Below are positions 1-8,824 of a stretch of 64,000 nt of DNA, piece by piece; the first letter of the stretch is position 1; the number at the start of each line of letters is the position of its first letter. The notes beneath the pieces are model-generated. The model did not search any database and was not told where the DNA came from. It saw only the letters and a list, made by a program, of their open reading frames with translations. Source of the DNA: JAHJDR01 sp964609965 (GTDB lineage Bacteria > UBA10199 > JADGCS01); the NCBI GenBank assembly GCA_964609965.1, contig CAZSTS010000004.1, positions 173,352 through 237,351 of the forward strand, read 5' to 3'. Position numbers and translations under genes: made by a program.

Positions 1-964
1 ACCAAGAAAAATGAATAGGCACGAGATATTTTTTAAAGTTCTTTGGTAAAAGAATGTGTTGATACAAGATCCACGTGTCTGAAAAGAGTGTTTTAAGCGC
101 TGTCCAAAAAGGATCTCTTATCATAGCTCCCTGGCAATAAGCTATAGGGCATATTTGTGTGAGGTTTTCATAGACATTTAATTTGTACTTGTTTCCGAGT
201 ACTGTGAAAATATTATGAGGGTAATTATTGTAAACAGGCGAGGCGCGCTTGTTGCCTGGATAGTTGCCGGTGATCATGGCAGGTATGGCGTAGTCTGTGG
301 TGTCTGCCACTGTGGCAGCGCTGCGATACCACGTAAAGTCTGGCAACAAAGAAGAAAAGCCTGGGTAGCGCTGGGAGTCTATGGAGCGCTTTTCATTCAT
401 GAGGGATGTTGTGGTAAGCTCATCAAAAACAATCATCACAACAGGGACTTTATTTTTTAAAGCAACGTTTTCGAAAAAGAAGTCTTTTTGGAACAAGAGA
501 CTTTTTGTTGGAGAAAAAAACAAAAATAATAAGGGAACAATTAATATTGTAGGAGATAGAAAGGTAAGAAACCTTTGTGTCTTGTTAAAGCGCTCATAAA
601 TAGAAAGCAAAATAAAGCCGATGAGGAGGGCAAGGATTAGATTAAAGAAACCGAAGGGCAAGGGTTTTAGGCTGTAGAGTGTTAAGAGAAAAAGCGATGT
701 AAATAACAAGAGTTTTCGAAAAAAAGTGTAGAAAAGAAGCGAGAAACGAGAGGCTACAAAAAGCAAAAGCCCCATGAAAAGCGGGAGGCCTATGCTGAAC
801 AAGAAGGTGTATAAAATGATTTCGGAAGGAAAGAGGCTTCGTGATACAAAGAAAGTGCCGTTGTCTTTTATAATATCAAACAATGGTTGTGCAACAGCCA
901 GGGCATAAATAACAGCTATGTGTAACCAGTGCTTGGCAACTGCCTGGAAATTGGTTTTGTTCAT
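1..964 (-). CDS. Membrane sulfatase-like (alkaline phosphatase superfamily) protein, 3' part cut by window edge
   Basis: An open frame with no stop runs off the left edge; ATG is at 964 on the minus strand. The first ~170 residues hold several hydrophobic segments, followed by a soluble domain with VVMIVFDELTTTSL (first metal-binding Asp of the alkaline phosphatase superfamily) and, further on, ATVADTTDYAIPAMITG, which sits where sulfatases carry the C/S-x-P-x-R nucleophile motif. No Cys or Ser is in that position; a Thr would be the candidate nucleophile, as in phosphoglycerol- or phosphoethanolamine-transferase relatives. It starts 2 bp after the stop of the methyltransferase gene, so the two are surely co-transcribed. 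Inferred role: a transferase or hydrolase acting on a surface glycan or lipid from the outer face of the inner membrane. The metal ligands of the C-terminal half are outside the window, so substrate cannot be guessed. Confidence 0.72.
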   Translation of the reverse strand, partial: MNKTNFQAVAKHWLHIAVIYALAVAQPLFDIIKDNGTFFVSRSLFPSEIILYTFLFSIGLPLFMGLLLFVASRFSLLFYTFFRKLLLFTSLFLLTLYSLKPLPFGFFNLILALLIGFILLSIYERFNKTQRFLTFLSPTILIVPLLFLFFSPTKSLLFQKDFFFENVALKNKVPVVMIVFDELTTTSLMNEKRSIDSQRYPGFSSLLPDFTWYRSAATVADTTDYAIPAMITGNYPGNKRASPVYNNYPHNIFTVLGNKYKLNVYENLTQICPIAYCQGAMIRDPFWTALKTLFSDTWILYQHILLPKNFKKYLVPIHFSW

Positions 965-966
965 AG

Positions 967-2355
967 TTATGCCTTCATATAATAAATCGTTCTTTTGGAT
1001 TCTTTTACAGGGATGGATTCGCAAATATCAAAGTAGGAAGAAAAAGAATTTTCGAAATCTTTTTGAGTGTAGTTTGAAAAAATATCTTCACGCGAGGCCA
1101 AAAGGCGTTGCACTTGTGAGTCCTCTTTGGGAACAAATTCAATGATAAGTTGCTTGCAAAGTTTGTGAAAAAAACCAGCAATGCTGTTTAGTGGGATGTT
1201 GTTGGCAATGGCCAGGTGGTGTATCAAGGCAAGGGCCATTACCGTATCTGCTTGAAATCGCTTTAAGAAAGAATCTCGTTCCTCAAGGCTCCAGCCAAGG
1301 CCGGGGCTAGGATTGTCTAGGTTTATCAGGAGCGGGAGAATCTGTTCTGTTTTTTCGGTTTTGCATTGAAGGTAGTTTTTTTCTACAGCCACAGGATCCA
1401 TGTCAGAGGAAATAATTGCCGTGTCTTTGTTGCTAACACACCGACTAAAGCAACCCGTGTTTGCACCTAGGTCTAAAAGGGTTGAAGAAGGCTTTTTGTC
1501 TGTAAGAGATTGGATGATTTGTTTTTTGTGCTCAAAACCTTCTTTTGTGTAGTTGGTATCAGTGTAATAATCAGACCACGCAGTATCTGGAAACGTGAAC
1601 TTTAACTTTTTTACAGTAGATTCTAGATTATCAATAAGGCCAAGAAGGCCAGAAAGGTTCATTTTTCGTTTATTTGTTTTAAGCCCTGTGGCTTTGTAAT
1701 GTGTTTGGGCCTTTGCGTGGATGTGGATATGGCTTGTCAGTCCTAGGCTAAAATAAGTTTTTTTAGGGAGTAATGAGCTCGCCAGATCAAGGGGGATGCC
1801 GTCTATGAATTCTCTGAGCAAAAGAGAAAGGCGGACATCTTTGTAAGCCATGAGAGAAAGAGGGGCCAGAAAGTGCTGGCAGAATTGCTTGTAAGCGATC
1901 CAGGGTTCTCCTTCTTGATGTTTTGTAAATGAAAGCGTGTCAATAAAGACAGGGGATCCTTTGGTAAACTGAATATTATAGGCTGAGGCATCTTTGAGTG
2001 TCATCTTGTATTTTAAGGCCGTTTTTTGGATTTTGAGTGTGAGAAGTGCGGCATCTTTAAGCTGACTAAAGCACCATTCATAAGGGTATGTGATAGGGGC
2101 AATGAGCTGAGGGCAGATGACTTTATAGCCGGGTTCTGTATCTAAAAAAGACTTTTCTGTTTCTTTGTGCTGAACGATGAGGTTTTCTTTTGCAAGCTCT
2201 TGGTAAAGGCCTGACTCCATAAGCATGGCATAGTCACTTTGGTAGATTTTATTGATTTGGCGGCAAAGCTTGTCTTCTTGATAAAACAAAAAGCCCGAAG
2301 GGTCTCGAAAGGATCCTTTTACATTGTTTGTTGGATTCATTTCTGTATGCGTCAT
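967..2355 (-). CDS. Class I SAM-dependent methyltransferase, NoeA-like
   Basis: 462 residues. The C-terminal half has a Rossmann SAM-binding motif LLDLGANTGCFSR (about residue 295) followed by an acidic strand ISSDMDPVAVEKN, typical of class I methyltransferases. The N-terminal ~250 residues (SGFLFYQEDKLCRQIN, DASAYNIQFTKGSPVFIDT) are characteristic of large proteins often annotated as nodulation protein NoeA-like methyltransferases; that N-terminal region looks like a degenerate kinase or ligand-binding fold (DASAYNIQF resembles a catalytic-loop DxxxxN). It overlaps the upstream small membrane protein by 4 bp (ATGA) and is followed after 2 bp by the sulfatase-like gene. The linkage suggests methylation of a surface or lipid-linked molecule. 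Substrate unknown. Confidence 0.7.
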   Translation of the reverse strand: MTHTEMNPTNNVKGSFRDPSGFLFYQEDKLCRQINKIYQSDYAMLMESGLYQELAKENLIVQHKETEKSFLDTEPGYKVICPQLIAPITYPYEWCFSQLKDAALLTLKIQKTALKYKMTLKDASAYNIQFTKGSPVFIDTLSFTKHQEGEPWIAYKQFCQHFLAPLSLMAYKDVRLSLLLREFIDGIPLDLASSLLPKKTYFSLGLTSHIHIHAKAQTHYKATGLKTNKRKMNLSGLLGLIDNLESTVKKLKFTFPDTAWSDYYTDTNYTKEGFEHKKQIIQSLTDKKPSSTLLDLGANTGCFSRCVSNKDTAIISSDMDPVAVEKNYLQCKTEKTEQILPLLINLDNPSPGLGWSLEERDSFLKRFQADTVMALALIHHLAIANNIPLNSIAGFFHKLCKQLIIEFVPKEDSQVQRLLASREDIFSNYTQKDFENSFSSYFDICESIPVKESKRTIYYMKA

Positions 2356-2555
2356 GCACTCTTTCTTGAAAAAAGTTTTGTAAAAAAGGATTTAATTTTT
2401 GACCAGAACAATTTTATGAAAAACAATGAGCCAAATATTGATGCGAGAAGAATTTGGATTAAATAACTCCCTGTACCAGGATCGATATAAGCGTAGACAT
2501 TCTTTTGCCAGGCAATGAGACAAAAGAAAGAAGTCATAAAAATAAATAATATCAT
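2352..2555 (-). CDS. Small inner-membrane protein of the YIDPGTGS type
   Basis: 67 residues: an N-terminal hydrophobic helix ending near Ala-Tyr-Ala-Tyr, the motif YIDPGTGSYLIQ, a second hydrophobic helix, and a basic C-terminal tail (KLFWSKIKSFFTKLFSRKS). The start is supported by a strong AAGGAGA Shine-Dalgarno 6 bases upstream. The YIDPGTGS motif recurs in small unnamed membrane proteins found next to sulfatase-like and methyltransferase genes in other bacteria (general recollection, not searched). It is the first gene of the three-gene operon and overlaps the next by ATGA. No function is known to me; a membrane scaffold or partner for the downstream enzymes is a guess. Confidence 0.75.
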   Translation of the reverse strand: MILFIFMTSFFCLIAWQKNVYAYIDPGTGSYLIQILLASIFGSLFFIKLFWSKIKSFFTKLFSRKSA

Positions 2556-2610
2556 GGTGCTCTCCTTAAAAATGACAATAACTTCTTATTGGCTAGGGCT
2601 CAAGTTTAAT

Positions 2611-3405
2611 CTAAGTGGCAGTATTTGAGCCAGAAATAGTAATAAGACAGGAAAGTGTTTTTTGTAGGAGCTCTTTAATGTTATTTAGCTTCTCTTCGGT
2701 TACAGGAATTAAGCTCGTGTCTGGTGTTTTGCGAGAGACAGTGTAAAGGTCTATTCGTTTGGGATTAAGGCCTGTAAATAAAGTGAGCCAGTTATTAATA
2801 GATTCTGTGGAATCGTTTCCTGCTTTACCGCCAAAGATGCATGACTGAATAACGAGGTTGTTGAGGTTTCTTGTCGAAGCACTAACAGACTCAAGACAGT
2901 ATTCTTTTTTGGGGAGGTTGGTCTTGTCATGACTAGGATCCATTTTGACACAGCATTCATCTAGTTTGTTTAGGGCTGCTAGAATACGAGGGTCATGGAG
3001 CCTGGATCCGTTTGTAAAACAGATAATATCTGTTTCTGGGGCTAGTGTGTTTCTTTGTTCAACAATGGTTTCGATGATTTTTTCAAAATTAGGGTGAAGA
3101 GTGGGCTCGCCATTTCCACTGATGACAAGGCTAAATTTATTTTTATGAATATTTTCTTTATGTGCTAAGAGGGCCTTTTCCAATTCTTTTTTTATTTCAT
3201 CGATTGTTGGCAATAGGCTGTTTTGAGTTGGTGAGCGATCTTTTGTCCATCCCAATTGACAATAAATACAGTTAAATGAACAGATTTTTTCTTTGCTTGG
3301 GAGGAGGTTAATGCCAAAGGTGTTGCCGTATCTCCTGGATTTTACAGGACCATACACGGTGTCTCTGACGAGTTCGTGACCAGTTGTTTTTTTGTTCTCT
3401 GTCAT
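2611..3405 (-). CDS. Radical SAM protein of the COG0731 type
   Basis: Contains the 4Fe-4S radical SAM signature CSFNCIYC (CxxxCxxC), preceded by VYGPVKSRRYGNTFGINLLP, the conserved N-terminus of the wybutosine-related Fe-S oxidoreductase family COG0731. The sequences SGNGEPTLHPNF and FTNGS follow as in other radical SAM domains. The open frame begins at a TTG (3483), but the extra 26 residues are hydrophobic and unlike the family, so ATG 3405 (MTENKK) is preferred; ATG 3420 is possible. Neither has a clear ribosome binding site. Family members are mostly uncharacterised in bacteria, and the substrate is unknown. It is divergent from the FG-GAP lipoprotein gene. Confidence 0.75.
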   Translation of the reverse strand: MTENKKTTGHELVRDTVYGPVKSRRYGNTFGINLLPSKEKICSFNCIYCQLGWTKDRSPTQNSLLPTIDEIKKELEKALLAHKENIHKNKFSLVISGNGEPTLHPNFEKIIETIVEQRNTLAPETDIICFTNGSRLHDPRILAALNKLDECCVKMDPSHDKTNLPKKEYCLESVSASTRNLNNLVIQSCIFGGKAGNDSTESINNWLTLFTGLNPKRIDLYTVSRKTPDTSLIPVTEEKLNNIKELLQKTLSCLITISGSNTAT

Positions 3406-3532
3406 TTCGAGAGGACTCATAAAAAGGAACAAGGGGAAGGTCAATGTTGAAAAAAGTATCCAGTGCTTGATAATATCGTCCAATTATCAGATTGGTGTAT
3501 TATTCTAAGAAGAAGCAACTTAGGGGGAGCTC

Positions 3533-4414
3533 ATGAGGCAATATTTTATTACATCTAGTATTATTTGTTTGGTTTGCTGTTTTCTTTCTTGCGGCTCAAG
3601 TACAGCAGAGCCTGTGATAGATGCCAACGTCAGTGATTCTCTTGATGGTATTTATTACCGTGATTCTGAGGATGGGTCTTGGGCCAAGCTGGCAAACACG
3701 GCTGATCAGATTGCCTCTGGAGATTTAGACGGAGATGGTCTTGATGATGTGATTGCTTATTGGGAAAACAATGGCGGGATTTGGGTTTATTATTCTTCTT
3801 TTGAGGAATGGTTTAAGCTCTCAGCCACGCCTTCTACTTTTACTGCTTGCGACATGAATGGAGATGGCAAGGAAGACCTTTTGGGCTCTTGGTTGGAGAC
3901 TGGTGTGTTTTATAGGAATTCAGAATCAGGAGAATGGTCTGAGACTCTTACAACTAATGCCGATCTTCTTGTTTGTGGTGATCTTGATGGTGATGGTCTG
4001 GGTGATGTTGTTGGTGTTTGGGATGGCGATATCTCTGTTTATTATTCAGAGAGTGCTACATGGGAAAAACTATCAACTGACACACCTTATGATCTAGCTG
4101 TTTGTGATATGACTGGTGATGGCAGGGAAGATGTTGTGGGCTCATGGAATGATGGTGTGTATTATCGAAATTCTGCTACGGGTGGGTGGTCAGCCCAAAT
4201 AGCAACACCGGCAACGCTTATTGCCTGTGGTGATGCAGATGGAGATGGTGTTGGAGATGTTTTTGGAAGCTACGGATTAGATTCCGAAATACCGGGTGTA
4301 TGGATTCAGCATTCCACCCTGGATGCTTGGGAAAACCTTGCGGTTCCTTCTACAGATATTACCGTTGGCGACATGAACGGCGATGGAAAATTTGATCTCA
4401 TAGGCGTGTGGTAG
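3533..4414 (+). CDS. FG-GAP/VCBS-repeat lipoprotein
   Basis: 293 residues. The N-terminus MRQYFITSSIICLVCCFLSC is a type II signal peptide with lipobox F-L-S-C, so the mature protein should be lipid-anchored. The rest is about six repeats of ~38-40 residues, each with a calcium-binding-like DLDGDGLDDV, DMNGDGKEDL or DGDGVGDV loop followed by short aromatic strands ending in W. This is the FG-GAP/VCBS beta-propeller pattern, and six to seven blades would fill one propeller. A GGGGGAG ribosome binding site precedes the ATG. Likely a surface or periplasmic ligand-binding protein; the ligand is not predictable. Confidence 0.75.
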   Translation: MRQYFITSSIICLVCCFLSCGSSTAEPVIDANVSDSLDGIYYRDSEDGSWAKLANTADQIASGDLDGDGLDDVIAYWENNGGIWVYYSSFEEWFKLSATPSTFTACDMNGDGKEDLLGSWLETGVFYRNSESGEWSETLTTNADLLVCGDLDGDGLGDVVGVWDGDISVYYSESATWEKLSTDTPYDLAVCDMTGDGREDVVGSWNDGVYYRNSATGGWSAQIATPATLIACGDADGDGVGDVFGSYGLDSEIPGVWIQHSTLDAWENLAVPSTDITVGDMNGDGKFDLIGVW

Positions 4415-4615
4415 GTCTTCTAAATCAGTAAAATGCCATACATCAAACCCCCTGAAATCATAGTTTTTTTCATCTTTTCTCCTAAACAGTGCTTTTCAGT
4501 ATAAACTTTTTCCAAAAACATGTTGTCAATAGCCCAATGTCGTGCTTTCGAAAGTGAAAAGGTGCACCAACACAGAGCCGCCTTTGCTAATGCAGTGGCG
4601 GACAAAGGAGGTAAT

Positions 4616-5017
4616 ATGGCAAATTGCAAATTTTACTGTCCTCACTGTGAAGGACGTCTGGACATTCATAACTTCTCAGTTTTCACAGCAAAGAACAAAC
4701 AAGGGAAGCTAGGGCTGCTTCTCTTATCACCCCATTTAGGCGAATATGATGTATGGCATGATACTGCCTTTACGTTTAATAAAGGCGATCTCATCGAATA
4801 CTATTGTCCTGTTTGTCACAAAACACTCACTGCTCATGAGTTTCACGACAACTTAGTTAAGGTTAATATGGTTGACGAAAACAATGTTGACCATACAGTT
4901 GTTTTTTCTGGCGTTGCTGGCGAACATGCCACGTATCGATTCAGAGACAAAGAATATGAGCAGTTTGGACCCTATGCGCATCAGTACGAGAATTTTTTTC
5001 AGGACTTTAGGTATTAG
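4616..5017 (+). CDS. CxxC zinc-ribbon-like hypothetical protein, copy 1
   Basis: 133 residues starting at ATG 4616, chosen because AAAGGAGG lies at the right distance upstream and the paralogue at 5138 starts at the same aligned position; the frame itself is open further upstream. Two Cys pairs, FYCPHC near the N-terminus and YYCPVC near residue 62, should form one zinc-binding knuckle pair. Between them lies the motif LLLLSPHLGEYDVWHD; the C-terminus is rich in Tyr, Phe and His. Cytoplasmic: no signal or membrane segment. It is a tandem paralogue of the next gene (about half the residues identical by eye). I do not recognise the family. A metal-binding or redox-sensing role is only suggested by the CxxC pairs. 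Confidence 0.72.
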   Translation: MANCKFYCPHCEGRLDIHNFSVFTAKNKQGKLGLLLLSPHLGEYDVWHDTAFTFNKGDLIEYYCPVCHKTLTAHEFHDNLVKVNMVDENNVDHTVVFSGVAGEHATYRFRDKEYEQFGPYAHQYENFFQDFRY

Positions 5018-5044
5018 GTATTTCTTCATAGGTCTATTAAAGGT

Positions 5045-5132
5045 CCGCCTTCGTCCTTCGAGAAAAACTCGAGACTTCGGCGCGACAAGTCCGGCTTCGT
5101 CTGCTTAGGCAAACTATGCCGCGACAAGGAGG
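5045..5132 (+). repeat. Hairpin leader repeat with CCTTCGTC / GCGACAAG motifs
   Basis: The 120-bp gap between the two CxxC genes holds two imperfect hairpins, each opening with a CTTCGTC motif and closing with GCGACAAG; the second GCGACAAG runs into the AAGGAGG ribosome binding site of the second gene. The same arrangement recurs at 17606-17672 in front of the NtrC-type regulator. Interpreted as a dispersed repeat that has landed in 5' leaders. Confidence 0.5.
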
Positions 5133-5137
5133 ATGTT

Positions 5138-5536
5138 ATGGGTAATAAATACATTTGCCCCAAATGTAGGGGTAGACTCGATGTCCACGAATATGTGGCC
5201 TTTGCTGCAAAGAGCAAAGACAAAGAGATGGGGCTTGTTCTCTTAAGTCCTCATTTAGGCACATATGAGGTGTGGCATAATGATTCATTTAAATATGACA
5301 AGGGGGAACTAGTAAAATATTACTGCCCGGTTTGTCATGCTGACCTCACAGCCGAAGAGCATCATGAGCACTTGGTAAAAATTCATATGTTTGATGACGC
5401 TGGTGTTGAGCATAATATTCTTTTTTCTGGTGTGGCAGGAGAACAAGCTACTTATCAGATCAGAGATGAAGAGCTACAACGCTATGGCGAGCATGCAGAA
5501 ATGTATATGGATTTTTTCAGCTGTAAGATGATGTGA
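5138..5536 (+). CDS. CxxC zinc-ribbon-like hypothetical protein, copy 2
   Basis: 132 residues, paralogous to the preceding gene along its whole length: YICPKC and YYCPVC pairs, LVLLSPHLGTYEVWHND, LVKIHMFDDAGVEHN, LFSGVAGEQATY. Conservation of all four cysteines and of the LSPHLG and FSGVAGE segments in both copies suggests functional constraint on both. A GACAAGGAGG Shine-Dalgarno, part of a hairpin-rich repeat, precedes the ATG. No function recognised. Confidence 0.72.
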   Translation: MGNKYICPKCRGRLDVHEYVAFAAKSKDKEMGLVLLSPHLGTYEVWHNDSFKYDKGELVKYYCPVCHADLTAEEHHEHLVKIHMFDDAGVEHNILFSGVAGEQATYQIRDEELQRYGEHAEMYMDFFSCKMM

Positions 5537-5560
5537 TCGACAAAATTCTCTGGCAGGTTA

Positions 5561-7132
5561 TTAAAATCGTCCAAACCAAGTTCCGGGCATTTTTTCTTCC
5601 CAGAGATTTCCAGTTTCAGCTATGAGGGCCATGTCTTCTCTGGTTCTCTCTTCGCCTAGGTTTGTTGCGACTGGAGAGCAGCGCATTTCTAATAAAGCCT
5701 TAAAAACTCCAAAGTCACCTTGTGCCATAATATTTGTGGGAGGCGTACCAATAGGTTCCATTGATTGTAAAATTTGATGGAGTTCTCTTATCCAAACCAT
5801 GAGAGTATCCCAGTATAATTTAAGTTCTTCAGCACCTTCTAAGCTGCGACTTGTGTTTTCAGGGTCTCTAAGGTTTGGTAATGCCTGGGTTAGGGCGGAA
5901 ATAAATTTTGAAATTCGCATGGCCTGTAAAGAAGGCGCCTTTTCTATAAAAAGGTAATCTAATATAACAAGTTCTTTTCTTAAGGTTCTAATAGGTTTTG
6001 CAAGGTTGATTGAGACGGTTTCGTCAGGATCAATTGATTCTGTGACTCTTTGGGCACGAGAAAAAACAGGAGCATCTTCAATTATACTAGAACCGAGAGT
6101 TTCTGGGAGACGAGGTTCTAACCAACACTTCGTCCATATTTCGGAAGTAATTCTCCTTTGGACGGCCTCATATTCTGCAACCGTCATTTCTTTAATACGT
6201 GCTTCGCTAAGACCAAAAAGACTTTCAATTGGCGCATAAATCATAGCCGAGCTCGCTGTAGGGAGCGTGGCAAAACAAGTTGATCTGTTGGCCATGCGTC
6301 TTGCTACTTCATGCTCTACAATCAGCCGTCCTATTAATAGCGGAGTGGTATGTGCTGCTAGTTCAGCAGCATGATTTAACAAATCTTTATCTAAAATAAA
6401 TGGACCTGTTCCAAATCTTCCCCAAAAACTCACATGGTGAGAAAAGGTCATACCTCGATCTGTAAAGGTGTGTGCTAAGACACCTTTTTTTTGGGCTGTT
6501 AATGTTTTTAAGCCCCTTTGTTCATGTCTTGTAAAATCTCCTAGGCAACGAAAGGAGGCGTTAATTCCTTTTTCGCCATAAGGATCAAGTGGGCCCCAAT
6601 CGATTGCATGAATGAAATCTAAGATGTCATAAGGAGAAATTTCTGCATGAGCATCTAGTATTTCAATAACCTCTAAACCATCACGCCATTCTCTAATAGG
6701 CCTTACATGAAATCGATCACCTTCTTGAATAAGATAGCCCGCTCGATAAAGGGAGATAAGCGTAGCAGAAATATGAGGATCACGAAATTGAGTCCTGATG
6801 TTGGCGACAACATCTGGTTCATTGGCTAGTAATAATTCTCGTTGAGCTGGATTTAGGTGGCCTGTTTCACGGCGCCAAGCAAGTATTTCATCAGAAGTTG
6901 TCATTGTGAGCCCTGATCCCCCTAGTCTTCTGTCAACTTGATTTTCTGCTAACTGTACACGGTGATCTGATGATAGGCTGCCAGGAAGACTAGATTCGGT
7001 TGCAAGACCAAAACGAGAAATCTCATAGAGAAAAGAATTAAGGCTTTGGGTCCCTGCAAGACCAGCTAAAGTTACAGATGTGCTCCCAGAATAAGCGATT
7101 GGAGATAATATGGTCCCTGTACCTAATGACAT
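5561..7132 (-). CDS. Unrecognised 523-residue soluble protein
   Basis: 523 residues, ATG start, no signal peptide or membrane helix. The N-terminal ~60 residues are Ser/Gly/Thr-rich and low in charge. The central and C-terminal parts are ordinary globular sequence with many Arg, Glu and Leu and several predicted helices (LIGRLIVEHEVARRMANRS, MTVAEYEAVQRRITSEIW). A VEHEVARRM segment resembles neither a HExxH nor any other catalytic motif I know. The gene is monocistronic, convergent with the CxxC pair and divergent from gltX. Its style resembles the orphan protein at 23727, but I see no clear homology. Confidence 0.6.
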   Translation of the reverse strand: MSLGTGTILSPIAYSGSTSVTLAGLAGTQSLNSFLYEISRFGLATESSLPGSLSSDHRVQLAENQVDRRLGGSGLTMTTSDEILAWRRETGHLNPAQRELLLANEPDVVANIRTQFRDPHISATLISLYRAGYLIQEGDRFHVRPIREWRDGLEVIEILDAHAEISPYDILDFIHAIDWGPLDPYGEKGINASFRCLGDFTRHEQRGLKTLTAQKKGVLAHTFTDRGMTFSHHVSFWGRFGTGPFILDKDLLNHAAELAAHTTPLLIGRLIVEHEVARRMANRSTCFATLPTASSAMIYAPIESLFGLSEARIKEMTVAEYEAVQRRITSEIWTKCWLEPRLPETLGSSIIEDAPVFSRAQRVTESIDPDETVSINLAKPIRTLRKELVILDYLFIEKAPSLQAMRISKFISALTQALPNLRDPENTSRSLEGAEELKLYWDTLMVWIRELHQILQSMEPIGTPPTNIMAQGDFGVFKALLEMRCSPVATNLGEERTREDMALIAETGNLWEEKMPGTWFGRF

Positions 7133-7414
7133 TAATTATGGCCCCTCATACTAAAGAGAACTGATATCCAAAGATATCACAAGTACTATCGGGAAAATCT
7201 GTAAAAAGTTGTGATGTTTTTACTGTAATGTGTCGCTTTGAGAAGATTTGCGACAAAACTAGCTGTAAGCATTTGAAATCTTTCTTATTGTTTTCTTGGC
7301 AAGAACAAATTAATAAGGCTTATTATAGTCACAAGGCTGCACGTATTTGCCTTGTGTTTTAAATGTTACTATCGCGCATTATGTCAACGCTTCGCTTTTG
7401 ACATAAGCTTTATT

Positions 7415-8824
7415 ATGACTCAAAAACCTAATGTTATCACCCGTTTTGCCCCAAGCCCCACAGGCTATCTCCACATTGGCGGGGCAAGAACAGCCCTTTA
7501 CAACTACCTTTTGGCCAAGAGATATGGGGGCAAATTCATCCTGCGCATCGAAGATACAGATCTAGAACGCTCTACTGATGAATCTATTCAAGCCATTCTC
7601 GATGGCATGACATGGCTAGGCTTAGATTGGGACGAAGGGCCGTATTATCAAACCAAGCGATTTGATCTGTACCACCAAGCGATCGATAAATTGGTTCAAG
7701 AAGACAAGGCTTACCCCTGTTTTTGCACGTCAGAAGAAATCAATGCCAAGCGAGAAGAAGCACAGAAAAACAAAGAAACATTTAAGTATGATCGGACTTG
7801 TTATCAGCTCACTAAAGAAGAGCGTAAAAAGAAAATCGAGGCAGGCAAGCCCCATTGCGTTCGTTTTTATTCAAAAGATGATGAGACAATCACGATCAAT
7901 GATAAAATTAAAGATGAAGTGAGTGTTGAAGGAAAAGAACTTGATGATTTGGTTATCAAACGCACAGATGGCTCTCCTACCTACAACATCACTGTTGTGA
8001 TTGATGATGCTGACATGGGTGTGACTGACGTGATTAGAGGTGATGACCATTTAAGAAACACGTTTAGACAGGTTCAGCTGTATCAAGCATTAGGACTTGA
8101 AGTCCCTCTTTTTGCTCACCTTCCTTTGATATTAGGTCCTGATAAAAAACGTCTGTCCAAACGTCATGGTGCTATGGGTGTTATGTCTTATAAAGACATG
8201 GGGTATTTGCCTCAGGCGGTTATTAATTATCTTGTGAGGCTTGGTTGGGCCCATGGAGATCAAGAGATTTTTTCTAAGCAAGAAATGATTGATGCTTTTG
8301 GTCTTGAGGCTTGTTCGCCTTCTGCTTCAACTTTTGATTTTGAAAAACTCAATTGGCTCAATGGTCATTACATTCGAGAATCAAAGATTGCTGACTTAGT
8401 CCCTTTAGTAAAAGAAATGTTTCAGCATGATGACATCTCTGTTCAAGATGAGGCGTTATTAATAGAAGCGGTGACCGTGGCACAAGAAAAGGCAAAAACA
8501 ATTCGAGAGCTAGCAGATTACATCAAACTCTTTTTTGTCGATGTCGAGCCTGATCAAGAGGTTGTGGCCAAAAACATTAATGAGAAGACTCTTCCCATTA
8601 TTAAGCGTGTTTGTGAAGAGCTTGAAAGCGCGTCTGCTGTTGATCACGATGCGGTTCAGGTTGTTTTTGAAAAAGTGATGGGCGAATTTGAAGTCAAGCT
8701 TGGCAAGGTGGCTAACCCTGTTCGTGTGGCCTTGTCTGGTCAAAAAGTAAGCCCAGGTGCTTATGATCTCATCGCTGTTTTTGGGAAAGAAGAAACATTG
8801 AAAAGACTAAAGAAATATATCTAG
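7415..8824 (+). CDS. gltX: Glutamate--tRNA ligase
   Basis: 469 residues, class I aminoacyl-tRNA synthetase that charges tRNA-Glu (or also tRNA-Gln in organisms using the amidotransferase route). The HIGH-type motif is in FAPSPTGYLHIGGARTA at residues 11-27 and the KMSKS-type motif is KKRLSKRHGAMG near residue 248. RGDDHLRNTFRQVQLYQALG and YLVRLGWAHGDQEIFS are further GluRS family blocks. The frame is open back to 7352, but family alignment starts at MTQKPNVITRFAPS (ATG 7415); no strong ribosome binding site is visible. The 3' end overlaps the convergent PhnD-like gene by 4 bp. Normal length for a non-discriminating-size GluRS. Confidence 0.95.
   Translation: MTQKPNVITRFAPSPTGYLHIGGARTALYNYLLAKRYGGKFILRIEDTDLERSTDESIQAILDGMTWLGLDWDEGPYYQTKRFDLYHQAIDKLVQEDKAYPCFCTSEEINAKREEAQKNKETFKYDRTCYQLTKEERKKKIEAGKPHCVRFYSKDDETITINDKIKDEVSVEGKELDDLVIKRTDGSPTYNITVVIDDADMGVTDVIRGDDHLRNTFRQVQLYQALGLEVPLFAHLPLILGPDKKRLSKRHGAMGVMSYKDMGYLPQAVINYLVRLGWAHGDQEIFSKQEMIDAFGLEACSPSASTFDFEKLNWLNGHYIRESKIADLVPLVKEMFQHDDISVQDEALLIEAVTVAQEKAKTIRELADYIKLFFVDVEPDQEVVAKNINEKTLPIIKRVCEELESASAVDHDAVQVVFEKVMGEFEVKLGKVANPVRVALSGQKVSPGAYDLIAVFGKEETLKRLKKYI

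Noticed and set aside
215..599. Plus-strand open frames in the first 600 bp
   Set aside because: The minus strand carries a continuous sulfatase-like frame with recognisable motifs over the same DNA.
4420..4615. N-terminal extension of the first CxxC protein and an opposite-strand frame
   Set aside because: The paralogue and a strong ribosome binding site fix the start at 4616; the opposite frame has no support.
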